A stretch of DNA of 42,054 nucleotides from positions 1 through 42,054 of the forward strand of contig NZ_JAELUP010000052.1 of the NCBI RefSeq assembly GCF_016424485.1. The letters are read 5' to 3'. Position 1 is the first letter of the stretch, and each line of letters begins with the position of its first letter. The notes under the pieces were generated by a model. It made no database searches, had not been told where the DNA came from, and worked only from the letters and a program-made list of their open reading frames with translations. Below are positions 17,111-24,695 of this stretch, one piece after another. Source of the DNA: Paenibacillus roseus. Lineage in GTDB: Bacteria; Bacillota; Bacilli; Paenibacillales; Paenibacillaceae. The translations under genes and the position numbers were made by a program.

Positions 17111-17163
17111 CGGCCCGCAAGGCGGATACTTTGCAAAAAGTCCCCCTTGCGGGCCGCTTTTTA
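17111..17163 (+). terminator. Intrinsic terminator
   Basis: CGGCCCGCAAGG (17111-17122) pairs perfectly with CCTTGCGGGCCG (17145-17156), followed by CTTTTTAT. It is 280 bases downstream of the aldo/keto reductase stop. Confidence 0.8.
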
Positions 17164-17167
17164 TATT

Positions 17168-17332
17168 ATAAGCATTTATAAATTGGGCTCAAAACCAAGA
17201 TTAGTGCTGGGCCTCTCTGCCAAGCCCTAATTTTTCGGTTGAGCCGTAAATTTCCCTTTGTAAATGGCTTCTATTCCTCCGAGAAACGAAGCTTTACCCC
17301 TTTAAAGGACGACAATGCCTTTACGTTTAAGA
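17168..17332. repeat. Foldback repeat, copy A (short form)
   Basis: A 60-bp hairpin, GGCTCAA...TTGAGCC (17186-17245), is nested inside an outer inverted pair, AAGCATTTATAAA (left) and TAAATGGCTT (right). It is followed by the same right-hand block as copy B (CTTCTATT-N-CTCCG-N-GAAACGAAG and onward). The central ~155 bases found in copy B are absent. It resembles a MITE or a large extragenic palindrome. Confidence 0.65.
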
Positions 17333-17503
17333 AACAGCCCTATTCGCTGTCGTAAGACTAGCGCAAATTATTATTAGTTTAACAAATCGCGATCATTCGG
17401 ATAATCTTCGGAAAATAAACATGATCTATACTCGAGTTGGGTCAAAAACAACAACAATGCCTGGACAACCCACAATAATTCACATGGGAGTGAAAGAAGG
17501 ATC

Positions 17504-18619
17504 ATGAAACCTTGGGTGAAAAAACAACTGTTTTTCGGTCTGATCATGTCTGTGTTCGTGTTAATGCTGGCAGCATGTGGGGGTACAAACAGCAAGGGTG
17601 GGGCTAACGGAGAAGCTCCAGCTCAGACGGAGAAAATCTCTGTTGCCGATCTGGAGAAGAATGCGAAGGAAGAAGGCGCGATCGCAAGTGTCGGGATGCC
17701 GGATTCCTGGGCGAATTGGAAAGATACTTGGGCGGATTTGGAGAGCAAATATTCTTTGAAGCATACAGACACGGACATGTCTAGTGCGGAAGAGATCGCC
17801 AAGTTCGAAGCGGAAAAAAGCAAACCGACCGCAGACATCGGGGACGTGGGTATCGCATTCGGTCCGGTTGCTGTAGAGAAAGGTGTAACACAGCCGTATA
17901 AAACCTCCTATTGGGACGAGATTCCGGCATGGGCCAAGGATAAGGATGGACATTGGATAGTTGGTTACCAGGGCTCCATCTCCTTCCTGACCAATACGAA
18001 GCTGGTTTCCAATGCGCCTAAGAGCTGGGAAGACCTGAAGAACGGCAACTATAAAATTATCGTGGGCGACGTTACAAAAGCGGCGCAAGCACAAATGGCG
18101 GTACTCGCTGCTGCAATCGCATTCGGCGGAAATGAGTCTAATATTGAGCCGGGTATCGCGTATTTCGAGGACCTTGCCAAGAAAGGCCGTCTGTCCAATG
18201 CCGAAGCCAGCTTGGCGAACATTGAGAAGGGCGAAGTGGAAGTAACTCTGCTGTGGGACTTCAACGCGCTTAACTACAGTGATCAGCTTGGCAAGGAAAA
18301 GTTCAACGTCTCCATCCCGAAAGAGGGCAGCGTCGTGAGCGGCTATGCGACAATCATCAACAAGTATGCCCCGCATCCGAACGCAGCGAAGCTGGCGCGT
18401 GAATATATTCTGAGCGATGCCGGACAAATCAATCTGGCCAAAGGCTATGCAAGACCGATTCGTGAAAGTGTCAAGCTGCCGGACGATGTAGCGGCCAAAC
18501 TGCTGCCTAAAGAACAATATGCGAATGTGAAGCCTGTAGGCGACTACAAAGTATGGGAAGAGACAGCGAAGAAAATACCTCAGCTGTGGCAAGAACGTGT
18601 ACTTGTCCATATGAACTAA
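17504..18619 (+). CDS. ABC importer substrate-binding lipoprotein (Fe3+/phosphonate/polyamine class)
   Basis: The protein has 371 residues. The signal peptide ends in a lipobox LAAC (cysteine 25), so it is anchored outside the membrane. The mature part follows the extracellular solute-binding family 1/6 pattern: an ISVADLEKNAKEEGAIASVGMP start, DIGDVGIAFGPVAVEKG, WDEIPAWAKDKDGHWIVGYQGSISFLTNT, PKSWEDLKNGNYKIIVGD, and a C-terminal NAAKLAREYILSDAGQ. This class binds Fe3+, thiamine, polyamines, 2-aminoethylphosphonate or phosphate esters. The downstream phosphodiesterase and phosphatase genes favour a phosphorus compound. First gene of its operon; RBS GAAAGAAGG upstream. Confidence 0.88.
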   Translation: MKPWVKKQLFFGLIMSVFVLMLAACGGTNSKGGANGEAPAQTEKISVADLEKNAKEEGAIASVGMPDSWANWKDTWADLESKYSLKHTDTDMSSAEEIAKFEAEKSKPTADIGDVGIAFGPVAVEKGVTQPYKTSYWDEIPAWAKDKDGHWIVGYQGSISFLTNTKLVSNAPKSWEDLKNGNYKIIVGDVTKAAQAQMAVLAAAIAFGGNESNIEPGIAYFEDLAKKGRLSNAEASLANIEKGEVEVTLLWDFNALNYSDQLGKEKFNVSIPKEGSVVSGYATIINKYAPHPNAAKLAREYILSDAGQINLAKGYARPIRESVKLPDDVAAKLLPKEQYANVKPVGDYKVWEETAKKIPQLWQERVLVHMN

Positions 18620-18639
18620 ACAAGCATGTCATATGCCTT

Positions 18640-18686
18640 GCAAGGGAGTGTCTTCATCTTCAGGCCGGAGACACTCCCTTGCTTTT
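18640..18686 (+). terminator. Intercistronic hairpin after binding-protein gene
   Basis: A perfect 13-bp stem, GCAAGGGAGTGTC (18640-18652) with GACACTCCCTTGC (18670-18682), is followed by TTTT. Such partial terminators or 3'-stabilisers commonly raise binding-protein mRNA above the permease genes. Confidence 0.7.
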
Positions 18687-18720
18687 AATTGAGGACTTGC
18701 TCTTGGAGGATGGGAAGGAC

Positions 18721-19641
18721 ATGAAACGGAGAAACCGGTGGATTTTTGCAGGGCTGATTCCCTTTGCGATTATGATCGCGGCGTTTCAATTGGCACCGAT
18801 TTTGTCGATGTTAACAGGCAGTGTTAAAGCAGAGAAAGGTGCAGGCTTTACACTTGAGTATTATACGAGGGTGTTAACCAGTGATTATTATCTGAAAGCG
18901 ATCAAGAACAGTTTAATGATTTCCGTTACTTCAAGCATTGCCGGGATTGTAATCGGCCTTTTGTGTGCTTATTCCATTACGCGATTCGCGCCGAGAGTAC
19001 GCGACCGTCTGCTGATGCTATCCAATATGACGTCGAATTTTGCAGGTGTGCCGCTCGCCTTTGCTTATATTATTCTGCTTGGCAGCAATGGCGTGTTCAC
19101 GCTGTTGTTCAAACAGTGGGGATGGGATGTATTCGCCAGCTTTGACTTGTATAGCTGGACAGGACTGATTCTGGTCTATATTTACTTTCAGATTCCGCTG
19201 GCGCTGTTGCTGCTGTATCCTTCCTACTATGGTATCCGCGAACAGTGGAAGGAAGCGGCTTCCCTGCTCGGAGCAAGCAACTGGCAATTCTGGAGAACAG
19301 TCGGGATACCGGTTCTGATGCCGGCGGTGTTCGGGACGATCGGCATTTTGTTCGCGAACGCTATGGGAGCCTATGCGACAGCTTATGCGCTCGTTGGCGG
19401 TAACTATAATCTGTTGGCAATCCGGATCGGTTCGCTGGTAGCAGGCAATGTCATCAATGAGCCGCAGCTTGGCAATGTTCTGGCTGTTATTTTGGCGCTG
19501 ACGACTTTGCTGGCCGTCTATCTCAACCATAAGATGACTCAGCGCAATCAATTGTTCCAGTCGGGACCTGCATCTGTTTCGGCGCGCAAACACCGGAAGC
19601 GACTGCGGCTATGGGCGCCGGTCGTGAAGGAGGAGCTCTAA
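18721..19641 (+). CDS. ABC importer permease, first subunit
   Basis: The protein has 306 residues. The ATG at 18721 begins MKRRNRWIFAGLIPFAIMIA and has GGAGG and GGAAGG upstream; an upstream in-frame extension to 18553 overlaps the binding-protein gene and hairpin and is rejected. About six membrane helices. The ABC-binding EAA loop reads EQWKEAASLLGASNWQFWRTVGIPVL. It belongs to the PotB/AfuB-like permease family. Its TAA overlaps the next ATG by one base. It pairs with the next permease to form the channel. Confidence 0.88.
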   Translation: MKRRNRWIFAGLIPFAIMIAAFQLAPILSMLTGSVKAEKGAGFTLEYYTRVLTSDYYLKAIKNSLMISVTSSIAGIVIGLLCAYSITRFAPRVRDRLLMLSNMTSNFAGVPLAFAYIILLGSNGVFTLLFKQWGWDVFASFDLYSWTGLILVYIYFQIPLALLLLYPSYYGIREQWKEAASLLGASNWQFWRTVGIPVLMPAVFGTIGILFANAMGAYATAYALVGGNYNLLAIRIGSLVAGNVINEPQLGNVLAVILALTTLLAVYLNHKMTQRNQLFQSGPASVSARKHRKRLRLWAPVVKEEL

Positions 19642-20447
19642 TGGAAAATGTGAAGAAGGCCGGATGGACGCATCGCGTCGTTGTAACCGTGCTTATGGTA
19701 TACTTGCTGCTTCCGCTGCTGGCTACCTTCCTTTATGCATTTGCCAAGGAGTGGCAGGCGACGATATTGCCAGAGCGCTGGACGCTGGAGTGGTTCAGTC
19801 AATTGTTCGGAGATGTTCGGTTTCTGGATGCGTTGTGGAAATCCTTTTACTTATGTGCCATCAGTGTAGCACTCAGTCTAGTTGTCATGCTGCCGGCGGT
19901 GTTTGTCATTACCGTGTATTTTCCGAAATGGGAGTCCTTTATGAAAGGAATCGTCGTCCTCCCGTACGCTGTCCCCGGCGTAGTCGCCGCAGTAGGACTC
20001 ATCCGGGCGTATTCCCAAGGACCGATTAATATCGCAGGAACAGCCTATATTTTGATTGGCGCGTATTTCATCGTCATTCTGCCTTATATGTATCAGGGGA
20101 TACGCAACAGCTTGCTGACCGTATCTGCGGTCGATCTGCTGCACTCGGCGGAGCTGCTGGGCGCAACCCAGACGAGGGCTTTTATCAATGTCATTCTGCC
20201 GAACATATGGCCGGGCATTATTACCTCGACGCTGTTGTCCTTCTCCGTATTATTTGGTGAGTTTGTACTGACTAACATGCTGGTAGGCGGGCATATTCAG
20301 ACGATTCAGGTGTATTTGTATCAGCGTCTCGGGGAGAGCGGGCATTTGGCGAGCGCCATTGCGATTTCGTATTTCCTGTTTATCCTCGCGCTGTCCATGA
20401 TCCTGATGAAGCTTGGCCAGAAAATGAACAGGGGGATTGAAGGATGA
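19641..20447 (+). CDS. ABC importer permease, second subunit
   Basis: The protein has 268 residues. The ATG at 19641 is chosen from AAGGAGGAG ten bases upstream and the one-base overlap with the previous stop. About six membrane helices; the EAA loop reads AVDLLHSAELLGATQTRAFINVILPNIWPG. It is PotC-like. The stop overlaps the ATPase start (ATGA), so the three transporter genes are translationally coupled. Confidence 0.88.
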   Translation: MENVKKAGWTHRVVVTVLMVYLLLPLLATFLYAFAKEWQATILPERWTLEWFSQLFGDVRFLDALWKSFYLCAISVALSLVVMLPAVFVITVYFPKWESFMKGIVVLPYAVPGVVAAVGLIRAYSQGPINIAGTAYILIGAYFIVILPYMYQGIRNSLLTVSAVDLLHSAELLGATQTRAFINVILPNIWPGIITSTLLSFSVLFGEFVLTNMLVGGHIQTIQVYLYQRLGESGHLASAIAISYFLFILALSMILMKLGQKMNRGIEG

Positions 20448-21487
20448 GCGCCTATCTGGAACTGCAAGGCATCCGCAAGCAGTTTGGAGATGCCAATGTG
20501 CTGAATCATGTGAATCTGAAAATCGCCGAAGGTGAAATGGTAACCCTGCTGGGTCCTTCTGGATGCGGGAAGAGCACATTGCTTCGCTGCGTCGCCGGCC
20601 TGACGGAAATTGATGAGGGGCAAATTATTTTGGCGCAAAAAAATATTGTCCATGTTCCGCCGCGCAACCGGGAAATCGGGATGGTCTTTCAATCGTATGG
20701 ACTGTTTCCGAATATGACCGTCAGTGAGAACATTGAATACGGCATGAAGATGAGAGGGGCTTCCAAGGAAGAGCGGCGCAAACGCTCGGATGAACTTCTT
20801 GCCATTGTTGATCTTGAGGATAAACGGCATCATTACCCAAGGCAGTTGTCCGGCGGTCAGCAGCAGCGCGTGGCGCTCGCCCGCTCGCTGGCTGTTCAGC
20901 CGAAGGTGCTGCTGCTGGATGAGCCGCTCAGCGCACTGGATGCCAAAATTCGCAAAAGCTTGCGGACGGAAATCCGCGAGATTCAAAAACGGTTTAACAT
21001 GACCACGATATTCGTTACCCACGATCAGGAAGAAGCGCTTATTGTATCTGACCGGGTATGTCTGATGAATAAGGGAAATATCGTACAAGAGGGAACGCCG
21101 GAGGCGATCTATACGACGCCGCGCACAGAATTCGTTGCTCGGTTCATGGGCAGCTATAATGTGCTCACTCGTCCCGAGGTGCTCAGCCTGTTCGGTCAAG
21201 TGGATAGCGGGTCGGAGAGCTTCGCCATTCGTCCCGAATCTGTCGTCCTGCTGAGCGAGGAGACGCGCAGCGAAGCTATTGGTACAGGAAAGCATATTGT
21301 GGACGGTACCGTCCACTCGACCACGATACTTGGCAACGTGCTCCGCTATTCGGTTCTAGCTGCAGGTGTGAGACTGACGATTGATGCGCTCAATGACAGC
21401 CGTTCGCTGCGAGTTGGCCAGAATAGTCCGGTCAGCATTGCGCTCGATGCTTCCCGGCTCTTGCATTTGGAGAAGGAAGGAGCGTAA
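20444..21487 (+). CDS. ABC importer ATPase (PotA/FbpC-like)
   Basis: The protein has 347 residues. Walker A GPSGCGKST near 37-45, Q-loop MVFQSYGLFPN near 82-92, signature LSGGQQQRVALARSL near 137-151, Walker B VLLLDEPLSALD near 157-168, and H-loop FVTHDQEEA. Residues from about 240 form a TOBE domain typical of PotA/FbpC/PhnT-type importers, which often carries regulatory or substrate sensing. It powers the two permeases upstream and starts by a four-base overlap. Confidence 0.92.
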   Translation: MSAYLELQGIRKQFGDANVLNHVNLKIAEGEMVTLLGPSGCGKSTLLRCVAGLTEIDEGQIILAQKNIVHVPPRNREIGMVFQSYGLFPNMTVSENIEYGMKMRGASKEERRKRSDELLAIVDLEDKRHHYPRQLSGGQQQRVALARSLAVQPKVLLLDEPLSALDAKIRKSLRTEIREIQKRFNMTTIFVTHDQEEALIVSDRVCLMNKGNIVQEGTPEAIYTTPRTEFVARFMGSYNVLTRPEVLSLFGQVDSGSESFAIRPESVVLLSEETRSEAIGTGKHIVDGTVHSTTILGNVLRYSVLAAGVRLTIDALNDSRSLRVGQNSPVSIALDASRLLHLEKEGA

Positions 21488-21492
21488 GCGCA

Positions 21493-22278
21493 ATGTCAAT
21501 TTCATCGGAAGAACGCAAACGAGTCATCACAGAGCAATTAAGACTTGAAGGACAGGTTAAAGTCACTGAACTGTCGTTGCGTTTGACCATCTCGGAGGAA
21601 ACCGTCCGCCGCGATCTGGTTGTGCTGGAGCGGGAGGGTATCGCGAGGCGTGTGTATGGCGGGGCAGTGCTCCTTAAGCCATTGAGTTATGAACCGCCCT
21701 ATTTGCAGCGCCAGCAAGTGAGAGCGGAGGAGAAGGCACGGATCGGGCGCGCTGCGGCGGAGTTGATCGAATCCGGCGATACAATTTCTATTGATGTCGG
21801 GACAACGACACTGGAATTGGCCAAGGCGATTGCCGGACGCGAGCGGCTTACGATCCTAACGAACTCTGTAGCGGTTGCCTATCATTTGATGGAGGCTGTC
21901 AGCAGCGGGAAGTTTTCCGGCAAAATTATTGTCATTGGGGGAGAGTTGAACCCGGAGCAGCAGTCGATCTCTGGTCCGCTGGCCGAGGGTGCAATCTCTC
22001 AGTTCCGTGTGGATAAAGCGTTTATTTCAGTCGGCGGCATTTCCCTGGAACGAGGCATCAGCGACTACGATCTGGATGAGGCCGTGATGTCCAGACGGAT
22101 GATGGAGTCCGCAAACCAGACGATTGTGCTGGCTGACGACTCCAAGCTCGACAAGGAAGCCTTTACGGAGGTTGCCCCTTTGCATAAGGCTAATTTTATT
22201 GTAAGTAATATTCCGGCTCCGAAGGAATGGGCAGTCATGCTCAAAAGCCATCATGTTCATTGGATCGAAGCTAAATAA
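21493..22278 (+). CDS. DeoR/GlpR-family transcriptional regulator
   Basis: The protein has 261 residues. The N-terminal helix-turn-helix has the family signature (ERKRVITEQLRLEGQVKV, then LSLRLTISEETVRRDLVVLEREG and RVYGGAV). The C-terminal sensor domain has GDTISIDVGTTTLELAKAI, LTILTNS and DKAFISVGGIS, which bind phosphorylated sugars or similar phosphometabolites in this family. It is embedded in the transporter operon six bases after the ATPase gene and probably autoregulates it. A phosphorylated effector would fit the neighbouring phosphodiesterase and phosphatase. Confidence 0.92.
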   Translation: MSISSEERKRVITEQLRLEGQVKVTELSLRLTISEETVRRDLVVLEREGIARRVYGGAVLLKPLSYEPPYLQRQQVRAEEKARIGRAAAELIESGDTISIDVGTTTLELAKAIAGRERLTILTNSVAVAYHLMEAVSSGKFSGKIIVIGGELNPEQQSISGPLAEGAISQFRVDKAFISVGGISLERGISDYDLDEAVMSRRMMESANQTIVLADDSKLDKEAFTEVAPLHKANFIVSNIPAPKEWAVMLKSHHVHWIEAK

Positions 22279-22286
22279 GGGGGAGT

Positions 22287-23123
22287 ATGATGGGGAAGTC
22301 ACGTCAAAAGCTCATTGTCGTTGTTCTGGATGGATTGAGATATGATGCTGCGCGCAAGTACTTGGGGTATGTAGAGCATCTGGTGGAACAGGGGATAGCG
22401 AGCTGTTATCCAGTTCAATCCGAGCTTCCCAGCCTCTCCCGCCCCCTATATGAGGTCCTCCTCACAGGCACCCCGGTTGCACGAAACGGTATTGCCGCTA
22501 ACCATGTGGTGCGGCTAAGCCATGAACAGAGTGTATTTCATTTGGCATCACAGGCAGGTCTGACCACGGCTGCGGCGGCCTATCATTGGGTTAGCGAATT
22601 GTACAACTCCGCGCCCTTTAACCTGATTGCCGACCGTCATCAGCATGATGCAGACAAGGCGATTCAGCACGGAATATTTTACTTTGAGGATCATTATCCG
22701 GACACGCATCTGTTCCTGGATGCTGAATACTTGCGTACGACATATGACCCGGATTTCTTATACATCCACTCGATGAATATTGATGACGCTGGACACAAGC
22801 ATGGCGGAGAGAGCAAGCAGTATGAAGGTGCTGTACGCATAGCTGACGGCATCCTCGCATCACTTGTTCCTTTATGGACAGCGCAGGGGTATCAAGTAAT
22901 TGTCACCTCCGACCATGGGATGAATGCCATGGGGCAGCATGGGGGCACAGAGCCGGAGGAACGCAATGTGCCGCTGTATGTGTGGGGCGGCCTGCCATTC
23001 GATGCGGCGCCGAATGAATGGGGCGCATTGTCTCAGCTGATCATGGCTCCCCTGATGTGCCGCTATCTTGGTATCGAGCCGTCCGCGGCGATGATTGATC
23101 CCGCAGTTGGGCAAAGCAGGTAA
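22287..23123 (+). CDS. Alkaline-phosphatase-superfamily phosphodiesterase
   Basis: The protein has 278 residues of the type I phosphodiesterase/nucleotide pyrophosphatase family. Metal and catalytic residues are readable: D15 in VVVLDGLR, probable nucleophile S51 in ELPSLSRPLYE (threonine or serine in the family), D167 and H172 in NIDDAGHKHG (H170 is a less likely ligand), D209-H210 in VTSDHGM, and H218 in MGQHGG. There is no signal peptide, so it acts on an imported substrate in the cytoplasm. It follows the DeoR gene and precedes the PHP gene. Likely reaction: cleavage of a phosphodiester or phosphonate-like ester; the exact substrate is unknown. Confidence 0.85.
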   Translation: MMGKSRQKLIVVVLDGLRYDAARKYLGYVEHLVEQGIASCYPVQSELPSLSRPLYEVLLTGTPVARNGIAANHVVRLSHEQSVFHLASQAGLTTAAAAYHWVSELYNSAPFNLIADRHQHDADKAIQHGIFYFEDHYPDTHLFLDAEYLRTTYDPDFLYIHSMNIDDAGHKHGGESKQYEGAVRIADGILASLVPLWTAQGYQVIVTSDHGMNAMGQHGGTEPEERNVPLYVWGGLPFDAAPNEWGALSQLIMAPLMCRYLGIEPSAAMIDPAVGQSR

Positions 23124-23161
23124 CTTTACGGGAATGAGAACATTAGAATGGAGGGCGGCCA

Positions 23162-24163
23162 ATGAAGGTTGACATGCATTTTCATCTTGAAGAAGGTCCT
23201 TATTCACTGCGATGGCTATCGCGCACCGTCCAGGCGCTGGCCTCCACGGAATTCGATTTGGCTGATCAATTCGGGCGTAGCAGCCTTGAATATATTGAAC
23301 ATGTCTCTAACCAATTGAGCAGTAGAATGCAGCAGGGCTGCTTTAGCGAGGAATGGCTGGATCGTTATCTGACAACAGGGCGCGCCAGGGGCATTCAGGC
23401 GTTCGGCGTCGTGGATCATCTATATCGCTTCCGGGAATGCCGTCCCTATTATGAAAAGCATATGTTGCTGGATGATAGCGAGATCGGCAAATTGCAGAGA
23501 AAGTGGCTGGACCAGGTGTGTGTGGCGTCGATTGCGGATTTCGTGAATTTTATTTCGGAAGCGAAGAAAACCCGTCCCGACCTGGCGCTCGGGATTGAGG
23601 CGGATTTCTTTGAAGGCGGCGAAGAGGAACTTCGGGAGCTGCTGGCAGGATATGAATGGGACTATATTATCGGTTCTGTACATTTCTTGGAGGGTTGGGG
23701 TTTTGATAATCCGGAGACGCGGTCGGAATTTGACCATTTGGACCCGCTCCCCACGTACGCCAAATATTTCGAGTTGCTGCGTCAGGCTTGTGCCTCAGGT
23801 CTGTTCGACATTATTGCCCACCCGGACAATCTGAAGGTCTTTGGCTTCCGCCCGGAGAATGAGCAAGAGCTGCTTTCCCTGTATCATTCGGTAGCGAAAG
23901 AAATGATCGCAAATGGCGTAGCCACTGAAGTCAATACGGGGCTTGCTTACCGCTACCCGATTGAGGAGAGTTGTCCAAGTCCCATGTTCCTGTCCGTAAT
24001 TGCAGAGTACCATGTTCCGATTACACTATCGTCGGACTCCCATTTCCCTGATGATATTGGCACCCTGCTAGATGAGGCTGCCGCTGCTGTGACCGAGCGA
24101 GGGTACACCGAATTGACGATATTTAGAGAGCGTAAGCCAATTAAGCTAGCAATCGGGAATTAA
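23162..24163 (+). CDS. PHP-domain phosphoesterase (histidinol-phosphatase-like)
   Basis: The protein has 333 residues. PHP metal-binding motifs are in order: DMHFH at 4-8, GVVDH near 81-85, GIEADF, GSVHFL, IIAHPD and LSSDSHF. These motifs build the trinuclear site of HisK-type phosphatases and related cyclic-phosphate phosphodiesterases. No other his genes are nearby, so histidine synthesis is unlikely; it probably dephosphorylates the product of the upstream phosphodiesterase. Last gene of the operon, followed by a terminator. ATG after GGAGGG. Confidence 0.87.
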   Translation: MKVDMHFHLEEGPYSLRWLSRTVQALASTEFDLADQFGRSSLEYIEHVSNQLSSRMQQGCFSEEWLDRYLTTGRARGIQAFGVVDHLYRFRECRPYYEKHMLLDDSEIGKLQRKWLDQVCVASIADFVNFISEAKKTRPDLALGIEADFFEGGEEELRELLAGYEWDYIIGSVHFLEGWGFDNPETRSEFDHLDPLPTYAKYFELLRQACASGLFDIIAHPDNLKVFGFRPENEQELLSLYHSVAKEMIANGVATEVNTGLAYRYPIEESCPSPMFLSVIAEYHVPITLSSDSHFPDDIGTLLDEAAAAVTERGYTELTIFRERKPIKLAIGN

Positions 24164-24184
24164 GCAAATAAATAGTTCAGGATC

Positions 24185-24227
24185 AAGAACTTCCATCTGC
24201 ATACAGCAGATTGGGAGTTCTTTTTTT
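24185..24227 (+). terminator. Intrinsic terminator of transporter/phosphoesterase operon
   Basis: AAGAACTTCCATCTGC pairs imperfectly with GCAGATTGGGAGTTCTT (24185-24222), followed by a run of T to 24227. Confidence 0.8.
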
Positions 24228-24232
24228 AAAAT

Positions 24233-24554
24233 ATAAGCATTTATAAGCTCAAAACCAAAATTAGTGGTTGATCACTAGGTGGAGGGGACGCTGCGTGGCA
24301 GAGGATTCTTCCGATCGCTGTTAAAGCCCGATTCCCTTATAGGATAGAGGCTAGCAGGGGGAATCGGGCTTTCAAGGCGACCACGTTCGTTTCTCCAGAA
24401 TTCCTCTGCCCCTTCGCTGCTATCTATCTCCTCGATGTCAACCACTAATTTTCAGGTTGAGCCTTTATAAACGTTCTTTTTATAAATGGCTTCTATTTCT
24501 CCGCGAAACGAAGTTTTTGCCCGTCAAAGGACGGCAAAGCCGTTTACGCTTGTC
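24233..24554. repeat. Foldback repeat, copy B (long form, MITE-like)
   Basis: Nested inverted repeats: outer AAGCATTTATAA (left) and TTATAAATGGCTT (24480-24492); terminal GCTCAA-N4-AAAATTAGTGGTTGA (24247-24271) with its complement at 24438-24462; middle GGCAGAGGATTC (24297) with GAATTCCTCTGCC (24398-24410); apex AAAGCCCGATTCCC (24323) with GGGAATCGGGCTTT (24359-24372). TTATAA flanks both ends of the inner element and may be a target duplication. It carries no gene. The right block to 24554 is shared with copies A and C. Confidence 0.75.
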
Positions 24555-24695
24555 CAAATTTCCCTTTTATATAGAACCTCTTTATATACTAATAGCAATA
24601 ATCTATTAGACAGTTTACAGGAAAAAAAGTTAAATTTATACTCATATCAAACTTTTCCAATTGGATTAATTATTATTATCTGGAGGGTTGTCTCA

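Noticed and set aside
16825..17136. Minus-strand 103-residue open frame
   Set aside because: No RBS, no domain features, and it runs across the stem of the plus-strand terminator.
18553..18720. N-terminal extension of the first ABC permease
   Set aside because: It overlaps the binding-protein gene and the 13-bp hairpin; the ATG at 18721 has the RBS and a normal membrane start.
23162..24163. Histidine biosynthesis gene (hisK)
   Set aside because: The PHP fold fits, but no other his genes are present and the operon is a transporter/phosphoesterase set.
24486..24695. N-terminal extension of the oligopeptide-binding protein
   Set aside because: It reads through the dispersed repeat and puts the signal peptide at residue 71; the ATG at 24696 has a good RBS.
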